This document shows positions 26,281 to 34,979 of a stretch of 64,000 nt of DNA, piece after piece. A model generated the notes under the pieces. That model had not been told where the DNA came from. It worked only from the letters and a program-made list of their open reading frames with translations, and searched no databases. A program made the position numbers and the translations under genes. Every line of letters starts with the position of its first letter. The stretch's first letter is position 1. The DNA comes from Parapedobacter sp042666505 (GTDB taxonomy: Bacteria; Bacteroidota; Bacteroidia; Sphingobacteriales; Sphingobacteriaceae). The stretch is from NCBI RefSeq assembly GCF_042666505.1, contig NZ_JBHTDN010000004.1:496001-560000 (forward strand), read 5' to 3'.

Positions 26281-29200
26281 ATGTCTTACAAGAAAGATAA
26301 TAAAATAAAAAGCAACTTCACTTCGATTACCATCAGCTTGGCTTCTCCGGAAACCATTCTTGAGCGCTCCAGCGGTGAAGTGGTCAAACCCGAAACCATC
26401 AATTATCGGACGTATAAGCCCGAACGTGACGGATTGTTTTGCGAGCGCATTTTTGGTCCCGTGAAAGATTATGAATGCCATTGCGGTAAATACAAGCGCA
26501 TCCGTTACAAGGGGATCGTCTGCGATCGCTGCGGTGTAGAGGTAACTGAGAAGAAGGTACGCCGGGAACGCATGGGCCACATTAGCTTGGTAGTTCCTGT
26601 TGCGCATATCTGGTACTTCCGCTCGTTGCCAAACAAAATCGGCTACCTGCTGGGGCTGCCCACCAAGAAGCTCGATATGATTATTTATTACGAGCGTTAC
26701 GTGGTCATTCAGGCGGGTGTGAAGGAGGAGGACGGTATTAACTATATGGACTTCCTCACTGAGGAAGAATACCTCGACATTCTGGATACGTTACCCAAGG
26801 AAAATCAGTTCCTTGACGATACGGATCCGCAGAAGTTTATTGCCAGAATGGGCGCTGAAGCGTTGGAAGAACTGTTGAAGCGGCTTGACCTCGACCAGCT
26901 TTCTTACGACCTGCGCCATCAAGCAGCTAACGAAACTTCTCAGCAACGCAAGAATGAGGCATTGAAGCGCTTGCAGGTAGTGGAGGCGTTCCGTGGGTCA
27001 AGAGATCGCATCGAGAACCGTCCGGAATGGATGATTGTGAAGATCGTACCGATTATTCCGCCGGAACTCCGTCCGTTGGTGCCGCTGGAAGGTGGCCGTT
27101 TTGCTACTTCCGACCTGAATGATTTATACCGTCGGGTGATTATCCGTAATAACCGGTTAAAGAGGTTGATGGAAATCAAGGCACCTGAAGTGATCCTTCG
27201 TAACGAAAAGCGGATGTTGCAGGAGGCAGTAGATTCCCTGTTTGACAATTCCCGTAAGGTGAATGCTGTGAAGACAGAAGGGAACCGGGCACTGAAATCC
27301 CTTTCGGATATCCTGAAAGGAAAACAGGGACGTTTCCGTCAGAACCTTTTGGGTAAACGGGTGGACTATTCAGCGCGTTCGGTCATTGTCGTGGGTCCAA
27401 ACCTGAAATTGCACGAATGCGGTCTGCCGAAAGACATGGCGGCCGAACTATATAAGCCGTTTATCATCCGAAAGATGATCGAGCGGGGTATCGTGAAAAC
27501 GGTGAAGTCCGCAAAGAAGATTGTAGATCGTAAAGACCCGGTCGTGTGGGATATCCTTGAAAACGTATTGAAAGGCCATCCTGTGCTACTCAACCGGGCA
27601 CCAACATTGCACCGACTGGGTATCCAGGCCTTTCAACCAACGCTGGTGGAAGGTAAGGCTATCCAATTGCACCCGTTGGTATGTACGGCATTCAACGCCG
27701 ACTTCGACGGTGACCAGATGGCTGTGCACCTGCCCTTGGGCAATGCGGCCATTTTGGAAGCTCAAATCCTTATGCTTGCTTCGCATAATATTCTCAACCC
27801 AGCAAATGGCACCCCGATCACGGTACCTTCGCAAGACATGGTATTGGGGCTTTATTACACAACGAAAGGACGTAAGTCTGACGAAACCCGTGTGATGAAA
27901 GGGGAAGGCATGACCTTTTACTCTGCGGAAGAGGTTATTATTGCACATAACGAAAAGCGGATCGATCTGCATGCCTTCATCAAGGTGAAGACCAAAGTAA
28001 GGGGTAAAGATGGAAATATCGAGGAACGTATCATCGAGACCACGGTCGGACGGGTACTGTTCAACCAGGTCGTCCCTGAGGAAATCGGATACGTGAACGA
28101 ACTGTTGACCAAGAAATCCCTAAGGGATATTATCGGTGAAGTAGTGAAAATCACGGGTATGGCGCGTGCCGCTAAGTTCCTCGACGATATCAAGGAACTC
28201 GGCTTCCAGATGGCGTTCAAGGGCGGACTTTCGTTCAACCTGCAGGATTTGAACATTCCGGATGCTAAGGCCGACTTGATTGATCAGGCTACGAAGGAAG
28301 TAGAAGAGGTAATGAATAACTATAACATGGGCTTCATTACCAATAACGAACGGTATAACCAAATTATCGATATCTGGACGCGCATCAACAACCGGTTGAC
28401 GGCGAACGTGATGGAGATTCTTTCGACGGATAATCAAGGGTTCAACTCGGTGTACATGATGTTGGATTCAGGCGCTCGGGGTTCAAAAGAACAAATCCGT
28501 CAGCTCTGCGGCATGCGGGGATTGATGGCTAAACCTCAAAAGTCTGGTTCTTCCGGTGGAGAAATTATCGAAAACCCGATCCTTTCGAACTTTAAGGAAG
28601 GTTTGTCGGTATTGGAGTACTTCATTTCTACACACGGGGCTCGTAAAGGTCTTGCGGATACGGCGCTGAAAACGGCCGACGCAGGTTATCTGACCCGCCG
28701 TTTGCACGACGTAGCTCAGGATATGATTGTGGTCGACGAAGATTGCGGCGGTTTGCGGGGTGTGTATACAACGGCACTGAAAGATAACGAGGATATCATC
28801 GAGCCTTTATATGACCGGATTCTCGGACGTGTATCCCTGCACGATGTATATGATCCGCTAAGTGGCGATTTATTGGTGGCTGCCGATCAGGATATCGATG
28901 AGGAAGTAGCGGCAAAAATCGAAGCTTCGGCCGTCGAAGGCCTTGAAATCCGTTCGGTGTTGACCTGCGAAAGCAAACGAGGTGTCTGCGCACTTTGCTA
29001 CGGCCGGAACCTAGCTACCGGCAAGCGGGTGCAAAAAGGTGAGGCCGTCGGTGTTATCGCAGCCCAATCCATCGGTGAGCCAGGTACGCAGCTTACGCTT
29101 CGTACATTCCACGTGGGTGGTACTGCATCCAACATTGCTGCTGAATCGCAGATATCGGCCAAATTTGACGGTATCATTGAACTTGAGAACATCCGGTCTG

Positions 29201-30561
29201 TGCCCCATGAAGGGGAGGAAGGACCTGACCAGGTGGTGATTGGCCGTTCCGGTGAGGTGCGGATCATTGATCCGGAATCCCGGAAAGTGTTGATGACGAA
29301 CAATATCCCGTATGGTTCCTATCTATATGTCAATGCGGGTGATAAGGTGACAAGGGGACAGCGCATATGCTCTTGGGACCCGTACAACGCCGTGATTATT
29401 TCGGAATTTGGTGGCAAGGTAGAATTTGAATCCATTATCGAAGGTGTAACATTCCGCGAGGAATCTGATGAACAGACCGGGCACCGTGAAAAAGTGATCA
29501 TCGATACCCGCGACAAGACGAAGAACCCTGCCATCAAAATCTTAGATAGCAAAGGGGCGGTAATCCGTACCTATAATATTCCTGTGGGAGCTCACGTTTC
29601 GGTTAACGATAACATTACGGTAAAAGAAGGTGTTATTCTTGCCAAGATACCGCGTTCGACAGGTAAAACGAGAGACATTACCGGTGGTCTGCCGCGTGTT
29701 ACGGAGTTGTTTGAAGCCCGTAACCCTTCAAATCCAGCTGTTGTGACAGAAATTGATGGCGTGGTAAGCTTGGGTGGTGTGAAGCGCGGTAACCGTGAGA
29801 TTTCCATTGAATCACGGGACGGACAAATCAAAAAGTACTTGGTGCCACTGTCTAAGCACATTCTTGTGCAGGATAATGACTTCGTGAAAGCAGGTATGCC
29901 GCTCTCCGATGGATCCATTTCTCCGGCCGACATTCTGGCTATCAAAGGACCTTCGGCCGTACAGGAATATCTTGTAAACGGTATACAGGAAGTTTATCGC
30001 CTACAGGGCGTGAAGATCAACGATAAGCACTTCGAGACCATCGTGCATCAAATGATGCAGAAAGTGGAGATTGAAGATCCGGGTGATACTCGCTTCCTGG
30101 AAAAAGAAGCTGTCAACAAATGGGATTTCATGGAGGAAAACGATGCCATCTATGATAAAAAGGTGGTCGTGGATGCAGGGGATTCCAACGAGTTGAAGCC
30201 GGGTCAGATTGTGTCATTGCGAAAATTACGGGATGTCAATTCTGGCCTGAAACGCCGCGATTTGAAGCTGGTGGAGGTTCGTGATGCTATCCCGGCTACT
30301 TCCAGCCCATTGCTGCAAGGGATTACCCGTGCGTCTTTGGGTACAAAATCGTTTATTTCTGCGGCGTCCTTCCAGGAGACCACGAAGGTCCTCAACGAAG
30401 CTGCCATCGCCGGAAAGCGCGACGATCTGCTGGGCTTGAAGGAAAACGTGATCGTTGGACACTTAATTCCATCTGGAACCGGTCTACGCGACTACGAACG
30501 CATCATCGTAGGCTCGCAAGAAGAGTACGATCAGCTGATTGCTTCGAAAGAGGAAGATTAG
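26281..30561 (+). CDS. rpoC: DNA-directed RNA polymerase subunit beta'
   Basis: Largest RNA polymerase subunit. Seen: N-terminal zinc site CHCGKYKRIRYKGIVCDRCG, the catalytic Mg-binding NADFDGDQMAVH, the bridge-helix/trigger-loop region (GEPGTQLTLRTFHVGG) and the second zinc-binding cysteines near CESKRGVCALCYGRN. 1426 residues, the Bacteroidota size. It closes the ribosomal-protein/polymerase operon and is followed by a clear terminator. Confidence 0.99.
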   Translation: MSYKKDNKIKSNFTSITISLASPETILERSSGEVVKPETINYRTYKPERDGLFCERIFGPVKDYECHCGKYKRIRYKGIVCDRCGVEVTEKKVRRERMGHISLVVPVAHIWYFRSLPNKIGYLLGLPTKKLDMIIYYERYVVIQAGVKEEDGINYMDFLTEEEYLDILDTLPKENQFLDDTDPQKFIARMGAEALEELLKRLDLDQLSYDLRHQAANETSQQRKNEALKRLQVVEAFRGSRDRIENRPEWMIVKIVPIIPPELRPLVPLEGGRFATSDLNDLYRRVIIRNNRLKRLMEIKAPEVILRNEKRMLQEAVDSLFDNSRKVNAVKTEGNRALKSLSDILKGKQGRFRQNLLGKRVDYSARSVIVVGPNLKLHECGLPKDMAAELYKPFIIRKMIERGIVKTVKSAKKIVDRKDPVVWDILENVLKGHPVLLNRAPTLHRLGIQAFQPTLVEGKAIQLHPLVCTAFNADFDGDQMAVHLPLGNAAILEAQILMLASHNILNPANGTPITVPSQDMVLGLYYTTKGRKSDETRVMKGEGMTFYSAEEVIIAHNEKRIDLHAFIKVKTKVRGKDGNIEERIIETTVGRVLFNQVVPEEIGYVNELLTKKSLRDIIGEVVKITGMARAAKFLDDIKELGFQMAFKGGLSFNLQDLNIPDAKADLIDQATKEVEEVMNNYNMGFITNNERYNQIIDIWTRINNRLTANVMEILSTDNQGFNSVYMMLDSGARGSKEQIRQLCGMRGLMAKPQKSGSSGGEIIENPILSNFKEGLSVLEYFISTHGARKGLADTALKTADAGYLTRRLHDVAQDMIVVDEDCGGLRGVYTTALKDNEDIIEPLYDRILGRVSLHDVYDPLSGDLLVAADQDIDEEVAAKIEASAVEGLEIRSVLTCESKRGVCALCYGRNLATGKRVQKGEAVGVIAAQSIGEPGTQLTLRTFHVGGTASNIAAESQISAKFDGIIELENIRSVPHEGEEGPDQVVIGRSGEVRIIDPESRKVLMTNNIPYGSYLYVNAGDKVTRGQRICSWDPYNAVIISEFGGKVEFESIIEGVTFREESDEQTGHREKVIIDTRDKTKNPAIKILDSKGAVIRTYNIPVGAHVSVNDNITVKEGVILAKIPRSTGKTRDITGGLPRVTELFEARNPSNPAVVTEIDGVVSLGGVKRGNREISIESRDGQIKKYLVPLSKHILVQDNDFVKAGMPLSDGSISPADILAIKGPSAVQEYLVNGIQEVYRLQGVKINDKHFETIVHQMMQKVEIEDPGDTRFLEKEAVNKWDFMEENDAIYDKKVVVDAGDSNELKPGQIVSLRKLRDVNSGLKRRDLKLVEVRDAIPATSSPLLQGITRASLGTKSFISAASFQETTKVLNEAAIAGKRDDLLGLKENVIVGHLIPSGTGLRDYERIIVGSQEEYDQLIASKEED

Positions 30562-30622
30562 GTAGTGACCGGTGGTCAGTAGTCAGTAATAGAAGTCGGC
30601 AATCACCGATAAATTCATAAAG

Positions 30623-30658
30623 ACCGTCGGGTACGTATGTGCCTGACGGTTTTTTGTT
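30623..30658 (+). terminator. Rho-independent terminator after rpoC
   Basis: Nine-bp stem ACCGTCGGG/CCTGACGGT (one G-T pair) with a ten-base loop, then TTTTTGTTTTT. Confidence 0.88.
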
Positions 30659-30714
30659 TTTATATCCAACATCTCGAGTCCATATCTCAAGCCACATATC
30701 TCGAATCTATCTCG

Positions 30715-30722
30715 TATCTTTG
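30715..30722 (+). promoter_or_regulatory. -7 promoter box of the radical SAM gene (TATCTTTG)
   Basis: Exact TAnnTTTG match ending eight bases before the ATG at 30731, implying a leader of only a few bases. No clear -33 TTTG. Confidence 0.55.
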
Positions 30723-30730
30723 CGATCATT

Positions 30731-31681
30731 ATGGGCACCTTACTTGACATCGGACAGAAACCTTATAACCATTATGGTGCGTATTTACGTGCTAAATACG
30801 ATGGTAAGCGGGTGTTCAAAATCATTGTGGACGGCAATTTTACCTGCCCGAACCGGGATGGAAGCAAAGGGTACGGAGGTTGTGCCTATTGTAACGTGGA
30901 TTCGTTTACCCCCGATTCTGCGCGTAAATTGCCTACGATACGCGAACAGGTTGAGGAAGGGATCCAACGAGCGGTAAAGGGTTACGGAGCGGAAAAATTT
31001 GTGATTTATTTTCAGCCAAATACTAACACATATGCGCCCGCACATTACCTGAAGGCCATGTACGACGAGGCATTACAGGTCGCGCCCGAACATGTGGTCG
31101 GATTGTCCGTCGGGACGCGGCCGGATTGCATCGACTTCGAGAAGGTCGCCCTACTTGAAAGCTACGCTGACCGTTACGACGTAGACCTGGAAATGGGGAT
31201 GGAATCGATTTATAACGACACGCTCAACCGGATTAACCGAGGGTGCTCACACGAGGAATTGGAAACTGCGCTTGGATTGGTGAAGAATAGCCCGTTGGAT
31301 ATATGTGTGCATACCATCTTCGGGTTCCCTTGGGAGACGCAGGAAATGATGTTGCGATATGCCAATGAGATTAATCGCTTCCCGCAGATTAAATTTGTGA
31401 AGTTGCATCATCTCCATATTGTCGAGGGGTCCATTATGGGAGTCCAATATAAGCGGAATCCGTTTCACGTGTTCAGCTTGGAGGAATATGCCGATTTCCT
31501 TTGCGAGTTTATCCCGCTGTTGCGACCTGATATCGTCATACAGCGCCTCTTCGGACTCGCCGATCAGGATTTGCTCATTGCCCCGAATTGGGGTAAAGGA
31601 AAGTCAGCGATCCAGACATATATTGATAAGGAATTGGAGCGAAGAGGCGCTTACCAAGGATCTAAGTTCACTCCTCAATAA
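30731..31681 (+). CDS. Radical SAM protein, YhcC family (TIGR01212-like)
   Basis: Cytoplasmic radical SAM enzyme of unknown reaction. N-terminal NHYGAYLRAKYDGKRVFKI and the cysteine motif CPNRDGSKGYGGCAYC (spacing C-x12-C-x2-C) are the family signature. Later family blocks include YFQPNTNTYAP, VGLSVGTRPDCI, EMGMESIYNDTLNRINRGC and HTIFGFPWET. 316 residues. Its last 14 bases overlap the end of the convergent pyrophosphohydrolase gene. Confidence 0.92.
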   Translation: MGTLLDIGQKPYNHYGAYLRAKYDGKRVFKIIVDGNFTCPNRDGSKGYGGCAYCNVDSFTPDSARKLPTIREQVEEGIQRAVKGYGAEKFVIYFQPNTNTYAPAHYLKAMYDEALQVAPEHVVGLSVGTRPDCIDFEKVALLESYADRYDVDLEMGMESIYNDTLNRINRGCSHEELETALGLVKNSPLDICVHTIFGFPWETQEMMLRYANEINRFPQIKFVKLHHLHIVEGSIMGVQYKRNPFHVFSLEEYADFLCEFIPLLRPDIVIQRLFGLADQDLLIAPNWGKGKSAIQTYIDKELERRGAYQGSKFTPQ

Positions 31682-32138
31682 TTGCCCGTAAATCTGCCGG
31701 AGAATACCGGACGGATTTAAGCGTTTTACGGTCTTCAGTGCGATAAACCAAAAATAAACCGTCCTGCTTTTCGTAAAAACACGGGGTATTTCGCTCTTCG
31801 GTGTAATAGCGAACGGTTTCTTCTGCCTCCTCCTGTGTTTTACAAGCTTTGCTCATATTGGACCGCTGTACCTCATCAAATAACGCGCTGAATTTATCAG
31901 CTAGACCGAATTCCAATACGGCCCCGGATAAAACATACTGAATGTCGCAAAGTGCATCGGCAACCTCGACGATGTCTTTGTTCGCGATCGCCTCTTCGAG
32001 CTCTTTTAATTCTTCAGCGATCAGCGATATCCGCAGTCGACACCGTTCCTCGTCGGGAATAGTGGGCTTTTCGAGTATGGGATGTTTGAATGTCCTGTGG
32101 AATTCGGAGACGGAAGTCAGTGATTTCGGGTCAGTCAT
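31668..32138 (-). CDS. MazG/PRA-PH-like nucleoside triphosphate pyrophosphohydrolase
   Basis: All-alpha NTP pyrophosphatase fold. The metal-binding motif is present as AEELKELEEAI followed by EVADALCDIQYVL (E-x2-E ... E-x2-D pattern), residues about 37-68. The N-terminus EFHRTFKHPILEKPTIPD is typical of this subgroup. The C-terminal 60 residues (YYTEERNTPCFYEKQDGLFLVYRT) are an added small domain. Such proteins may cleave damaged or unusual NTPs; the true substrate is not readable. It starts 28 bases after the pseudouridine synthase stop on the same strand. Confidence 0.8.
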   Translation of the reverse strand: MTDPKSLTSVSEFHRTFKHPILEKPTIPDEERCRLRISLIAEELKELEEAIANKDIVEVADALCDIQYVLSGAVLEFGLADKFSALFDEVQRSNMSKACKTQEEAEETVRYYTEERNTPCFYEKQDGLFLVYRTEDRKTLKSVRYSPADLRAIIEE

Positions 32139-32166
32139 TTTCTAATGGAAAATTGGAAATTGAAAG

Positions 32167-33255
32167 TTATTTAATGAAGTGCTTGAGCTGGATGATTTCT
32201 TTTTCTTCCAAATATCGCCAGCGACCGCGGGGAAGGTCTTTTTTGGTAAGATTGGCATAAACTACCCGATCCAATTTGATCACATCATAGCCCAGATGCT
32301 CAAAAATGCGCCTTACAATCCGGTTTTTACCACTATGGATCTGGATTCCTATTTCTCGTTTGCTTCCGCCTTGCACATAGCTTACGGCATCTGGTTTAAT
32401 TGGACCATCTTCCAATTCTACACCGAAGGCGATTTTATTGAGGTCACCTTGTGTAAGGTTTTTGTCCAGTTCCACGTTATATATTTTGACGATGTTATTG
32501 CGTGGATGCGAAAGTTTTTCGGCTAGATTGCCATCGTTGGTAAGCAACAGCAACCCAGTTGTATTGCGGTCTAATCGCCCTACTGGATAAATCCGTTCCT
32601 TTGATGCCTTAGCTACCAAATGCATAACCGTGCGCCGTTCTTGCGGGTCATCGGTGGTGGTAATGTAATCCTTGGGTTTATTAAGAAGTACATATACCAT
32701 TTTCTCGCGTTTAAGGCGTTCACCATTGTAACGTACTTCGTCCTTGGATGGATCGACCTTTACACCCAATTCGGTGACAACCTCCCCGTTTACGGTAATG
32801 ACGCCTGCCTCAATCAATTCATCCGCCTTTCGTCTCGAACACACACCGGCGTTCGCGATGTATCGGTTGAGCCGGATCAGACCATCGTCTTCAGGATTCG
32901 GCTTAAATGTCTTAGGGACAAACTCAGTCCGTTCGCGCTTTTTCTTTGACGGATCGTACGGGCGAGTGCCAAACGGACGTTTTTCACCTTTGTATGGCGG
33001 CCTCTCGCTGTTGTATGAACGTTTTTCTCCACTTTTTCCATACGCTTTTTCACGATTGGGATTGAAGGGCTTTTGCTCTCCGTCTGATCGCCGATCCCGG
33101 TAATCGGTTGATTTTCTTGCTGCGTCCCTGCCATCGTTTTTGGATGTATTATGGCTCCGGTGTTTGTGGTCGCTTTGCTTTGAAAAACCTGAAGTTGATT
33201 TGCCGGGGCGTTTGGATTTGTCGTCACGACTGTTCCTTTTGTTACTAAATGGCAT
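32167..33255 (-). CDS. rRNA pseudouridine synthase, RsuA/RluB family, with long basic N-terminal tail
   Basis: Converts a uridine in rRNA to pseudouridine. An S4 RNA-binding domain (about residues 125-170, IRLNRYIANAGVCSRRKADE) precedes the catalytic domain with GRLDRNTTGLLLLTNDG, holding the catalytic Asp. The C-terminal RKIF-like element is IQIHSGKNRIVRRIFEHLGY. Closest in layout to RluB (23S U2605). The first ~115 residues are low-complexity and rich in Lys, Arg, Ser and Gly, likely disordered and RNA-binding. 362 residues against about 240-290 without the tail. Confidence 0.9.
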   Translation of the reverse strand: MPFSNKRNSRDDKSKRPGKSTSGFSKQSDHKHRSHNTSKNDGRDAARKSTDYRDRRSDGEQKPFNPNREKAYGKSGEKRSYNSERPPYKGEKRPFGTRPYDPSKKKRERTEFVPKTFKPNPEDDGLIRLNRYIANAGVCSRRKADELIEAGVITVNGEVVTELGVKVDPSKDEVRYNGERLKREKMVYVLLNKPKDYITTTDDPQERRTVMHLVAKASKERIYPVGRLDRNTTGLLLLTNDGNLAEKLSHPRNNIVKIYNVELDKNLTQGDLNKIAFGVELEDGPIKPDAVSYVQGGSKREIGIQIHSGKNRIVRRIFEHLGYDVIKLDRVVYANLTKKDLPRGRWRYLEEKEIIQLKHFIK

Positions 33256-33282
33256 GATTTTACCCTAAAAAAATGTGAACTG

Positions 33283-33290
33283 CAAAGGTA
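33283..33290 (-). promoter_or_regulatory. -7 promoter box of the pseudouridine synthase gene
   Basis: TACCTTTG on the minus strand, 27 bases before the start codon. Exact match to TAnnTTTG; no clear -33 box. Confidence 0.5.
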
Positions 33291-33395
33291 GTCAAAAATA
33301 TGGTTTTACAGGCGATAGCCCTTGTTTTTTACATAAAATTAGCAGTCTGGATTGCGTTAATTAATGTTAAAAAACCAAGGGATCTTATGTAACTG

Positions 33396-33427
33396 TTTGT
33401 ATATTAACATCATAATTTTTACTTTTG
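33396..33427 (+). promoter_or_regulatory. Promoter of the lytic transglycosylase gene
   Basis: TTTG (33396-33399), 20-base spacer, TACTTTTG (33420-33427). Good match to both Bacteroidota boxes; leader of about 70 bases. Confidence 0.65.
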
Positions 33428-33500
33428 CAGTCAACTTTTTGGATCAAGTAATGCACGGCCTTATTTATTGCTTTGCCATGCGTTACAGAAAAGGTACTGA

Positions 33501-34307
33501 ATGATAAAAAAACAACTGCTCTGTTGCAGTGCGGTTTTATTACTGGTGTTGCTTTCAAAATTGTATTCATACAATTTGGTAGCCAATACAGAAACACCCA
33601 ACGCACTGCCGCATGACTCTCTATCCCAAGGAGAACTGTTGCTAGAAGATATCTCAAATATCCGCAACACCTCGTATTTTGCATCGCTTAATTTTGCGGA
33701 TGAAACCTTGCCATTGGGCGACAAGCGCATTGAGAAGAAGATGCTGAAACACCTAAAAGAATACTCGTATGCGAAGCGACGATCCCACCTCTTGCATCAT
33801 AAGGCATTGAGGGCTTTACCGAGGGTAGCCGCCATCTTACGCCAGCACGGAGTTCCAGAGGATTTCAAATACATCCCCTTGGTGGAAAGCGGCTTCAGAA
33901 GTGGTACGACGTCACACCGAGGAGCTTCGGGGTATTGGCAGTTTATGCCCAATACGGCAAAGGCGTTTGGATTGCGGGTGGATAGCCTTGCGGACGAACG
34001 CCAAAACATCGAGAAATCGACGATTGCGGCTGCGAGGTACCTAAAAGCATTATATAGGGAGTTTAATAGTTGGACACTGGTAGCAGCAGCGTTTAATATC
34101 GGCGAGGGCAACTTGCTACGCGCGATTGATCGCCAAAATGAAGACAACTATTTCCGTTTGAAGCTCAACCGTGAAACGGGCAGCTATGTATACAAACTGA
34201 TTTCAGTAAAAGAAATCATTGAACATCCGAACCGGCACGGCTATCGAACGAAAACGTTATTGGCTGACGCGGCCGACTACGATGCGCCAGCTTCCCATGG
34301 GTTGTAA
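33501..34307 (+). CDS. Lytic murein transglycosylase (SLT domain)
   Basis: Cleaves peptidoglycan glycan strands with formation of 1,6-anhydromuropeptides. N-terminal hydrophobic segment (residues 5-20, QLLCCSAVLLLVLLSK) is a signal or anchor. The SLT domain follows, with YIPLVESGFRSG containing the catalytic Glu129, SHRGASGYWQFMPNTAKAFGL and AAAFNIGEGNL. 268 residues, MltD-like without LysM repeats. Its stop is nine bases from that of the convergent lolA. Confidence 0.92.
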   Translation: MIKKQLLCCSAVLLLVLLSKLYSYNLVANTETPNALPHDSLSQGELLLEDISNIRNTSYFASLNFADETLPLGDKRIEKKMLKHLKEYSYAKRRSHLLHHKALRALPRVAAILRQHGVPEDFKYIPLVESGFRSGTTSHRGASGYWQFMPNTAKAFGLRVDSLADERQNIEKSTIAAARYLKALYREFNSWTLVAAAFNIGEGNLLRAIDRQNEDNYFRLKLNRETGSYVYKLISVKEIIEHPNRHGYRTKTLLADAADYDAPASHGL

Positions 34308-34316
34308 GACGACTTA

Positions 34317-34976
34317 CTACCTGAGGTCCACGATTTCCATGCCGGGATAATTCGTTTGCTTAAATGTAAAAGCATCGGCAGCGATCGAGGGATTAGCCGT
34401 TGTATTTTTTAGAACGTAAGTGTATTTAACCCCACTTTTGTCAAATATGGTTACGTCATGTATCAGATTGGAAGACTGGTTGATGCGTAGCTTAATTTTG
34501 AAATAGGGGGTTTGCGTGTCTTCGGGCGACAGTTCGACTACCGTCAACGGAGTTCCGCCGGAGCGTTCGTCAGGAGCAGACACATACTTGTATCCTTTGG
34601 TATAAAACGAAAAGATAGTCGACGGAGATATTGTTTCCGACGAATTGTCGACTTCCGTTACCTGCACTTCCTGTTCTTCCTTAAGGACCATCCATTGCGT
34701 TTTCCCATCGCTGATTATGTCTTGACGGTCAGTCGTTATGCGATATTTGCCGGTAGCGACTTCCATGGAGAGCGTGCCGGATTCCGTATAGTTGCTTGCT
34801 TGCTGGGGCTGTTGAACGGTCAGGGTAAAGTTCGCCCGAAGCGTTTTGTATCCCTGATACGTTTGAGTCACTTTGTTCAGTTTGGACTTTGCAGCGGCAT
34901 CTGTCTGTGCATAAGCCTGTGTGACAAATACGGAGAAGGATAGCAGCAGCGACGAGCAGATAATTGCTGTTTTCAT
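34317..34976 (-). CDS. lolA: Outer membrane lipoprotein carrier protein LolA
   Basis: Periplasmic chaperone that carries lipoproteins from the inner to the outer membrane. Signal peptide at residues 1-24 (LLLSFSVFVTQAYAQ). The mature protein has the half-barrel pattern: YKTLRANFTLTV, SGTLSMEVATGKYRITTDRQ, TQWMVLKEEQEVQVTEVD and PYFKIKLRINQSS. 219 residues. Lies three bases after ftsK on the same strand, the conserved ftsK-lolA order, so the two are co-transcribed. Confidence 0.92.
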   Translation of the reverse strand: MKTAIICSSLLLSFSVFVTQAYAQTDAAAKSKLNKVTQTYQGYKTLRANFTLTVQQPQQASNYTESGTLSMEVATGKYRITTDRQDIISDGKTQWMVLKEEQEVQVTEVDNSSETISPSTIFSFYTKGYKYVSAPDERSGGTPLTVVELSPEDTQTPYFKIKLRINQSSNLIHDVTIFDKSGVKYTYVLKNTTANPSIAADAFTFKQTNYPGMEIVDLR

Positions 34977-34979
34977 CTT

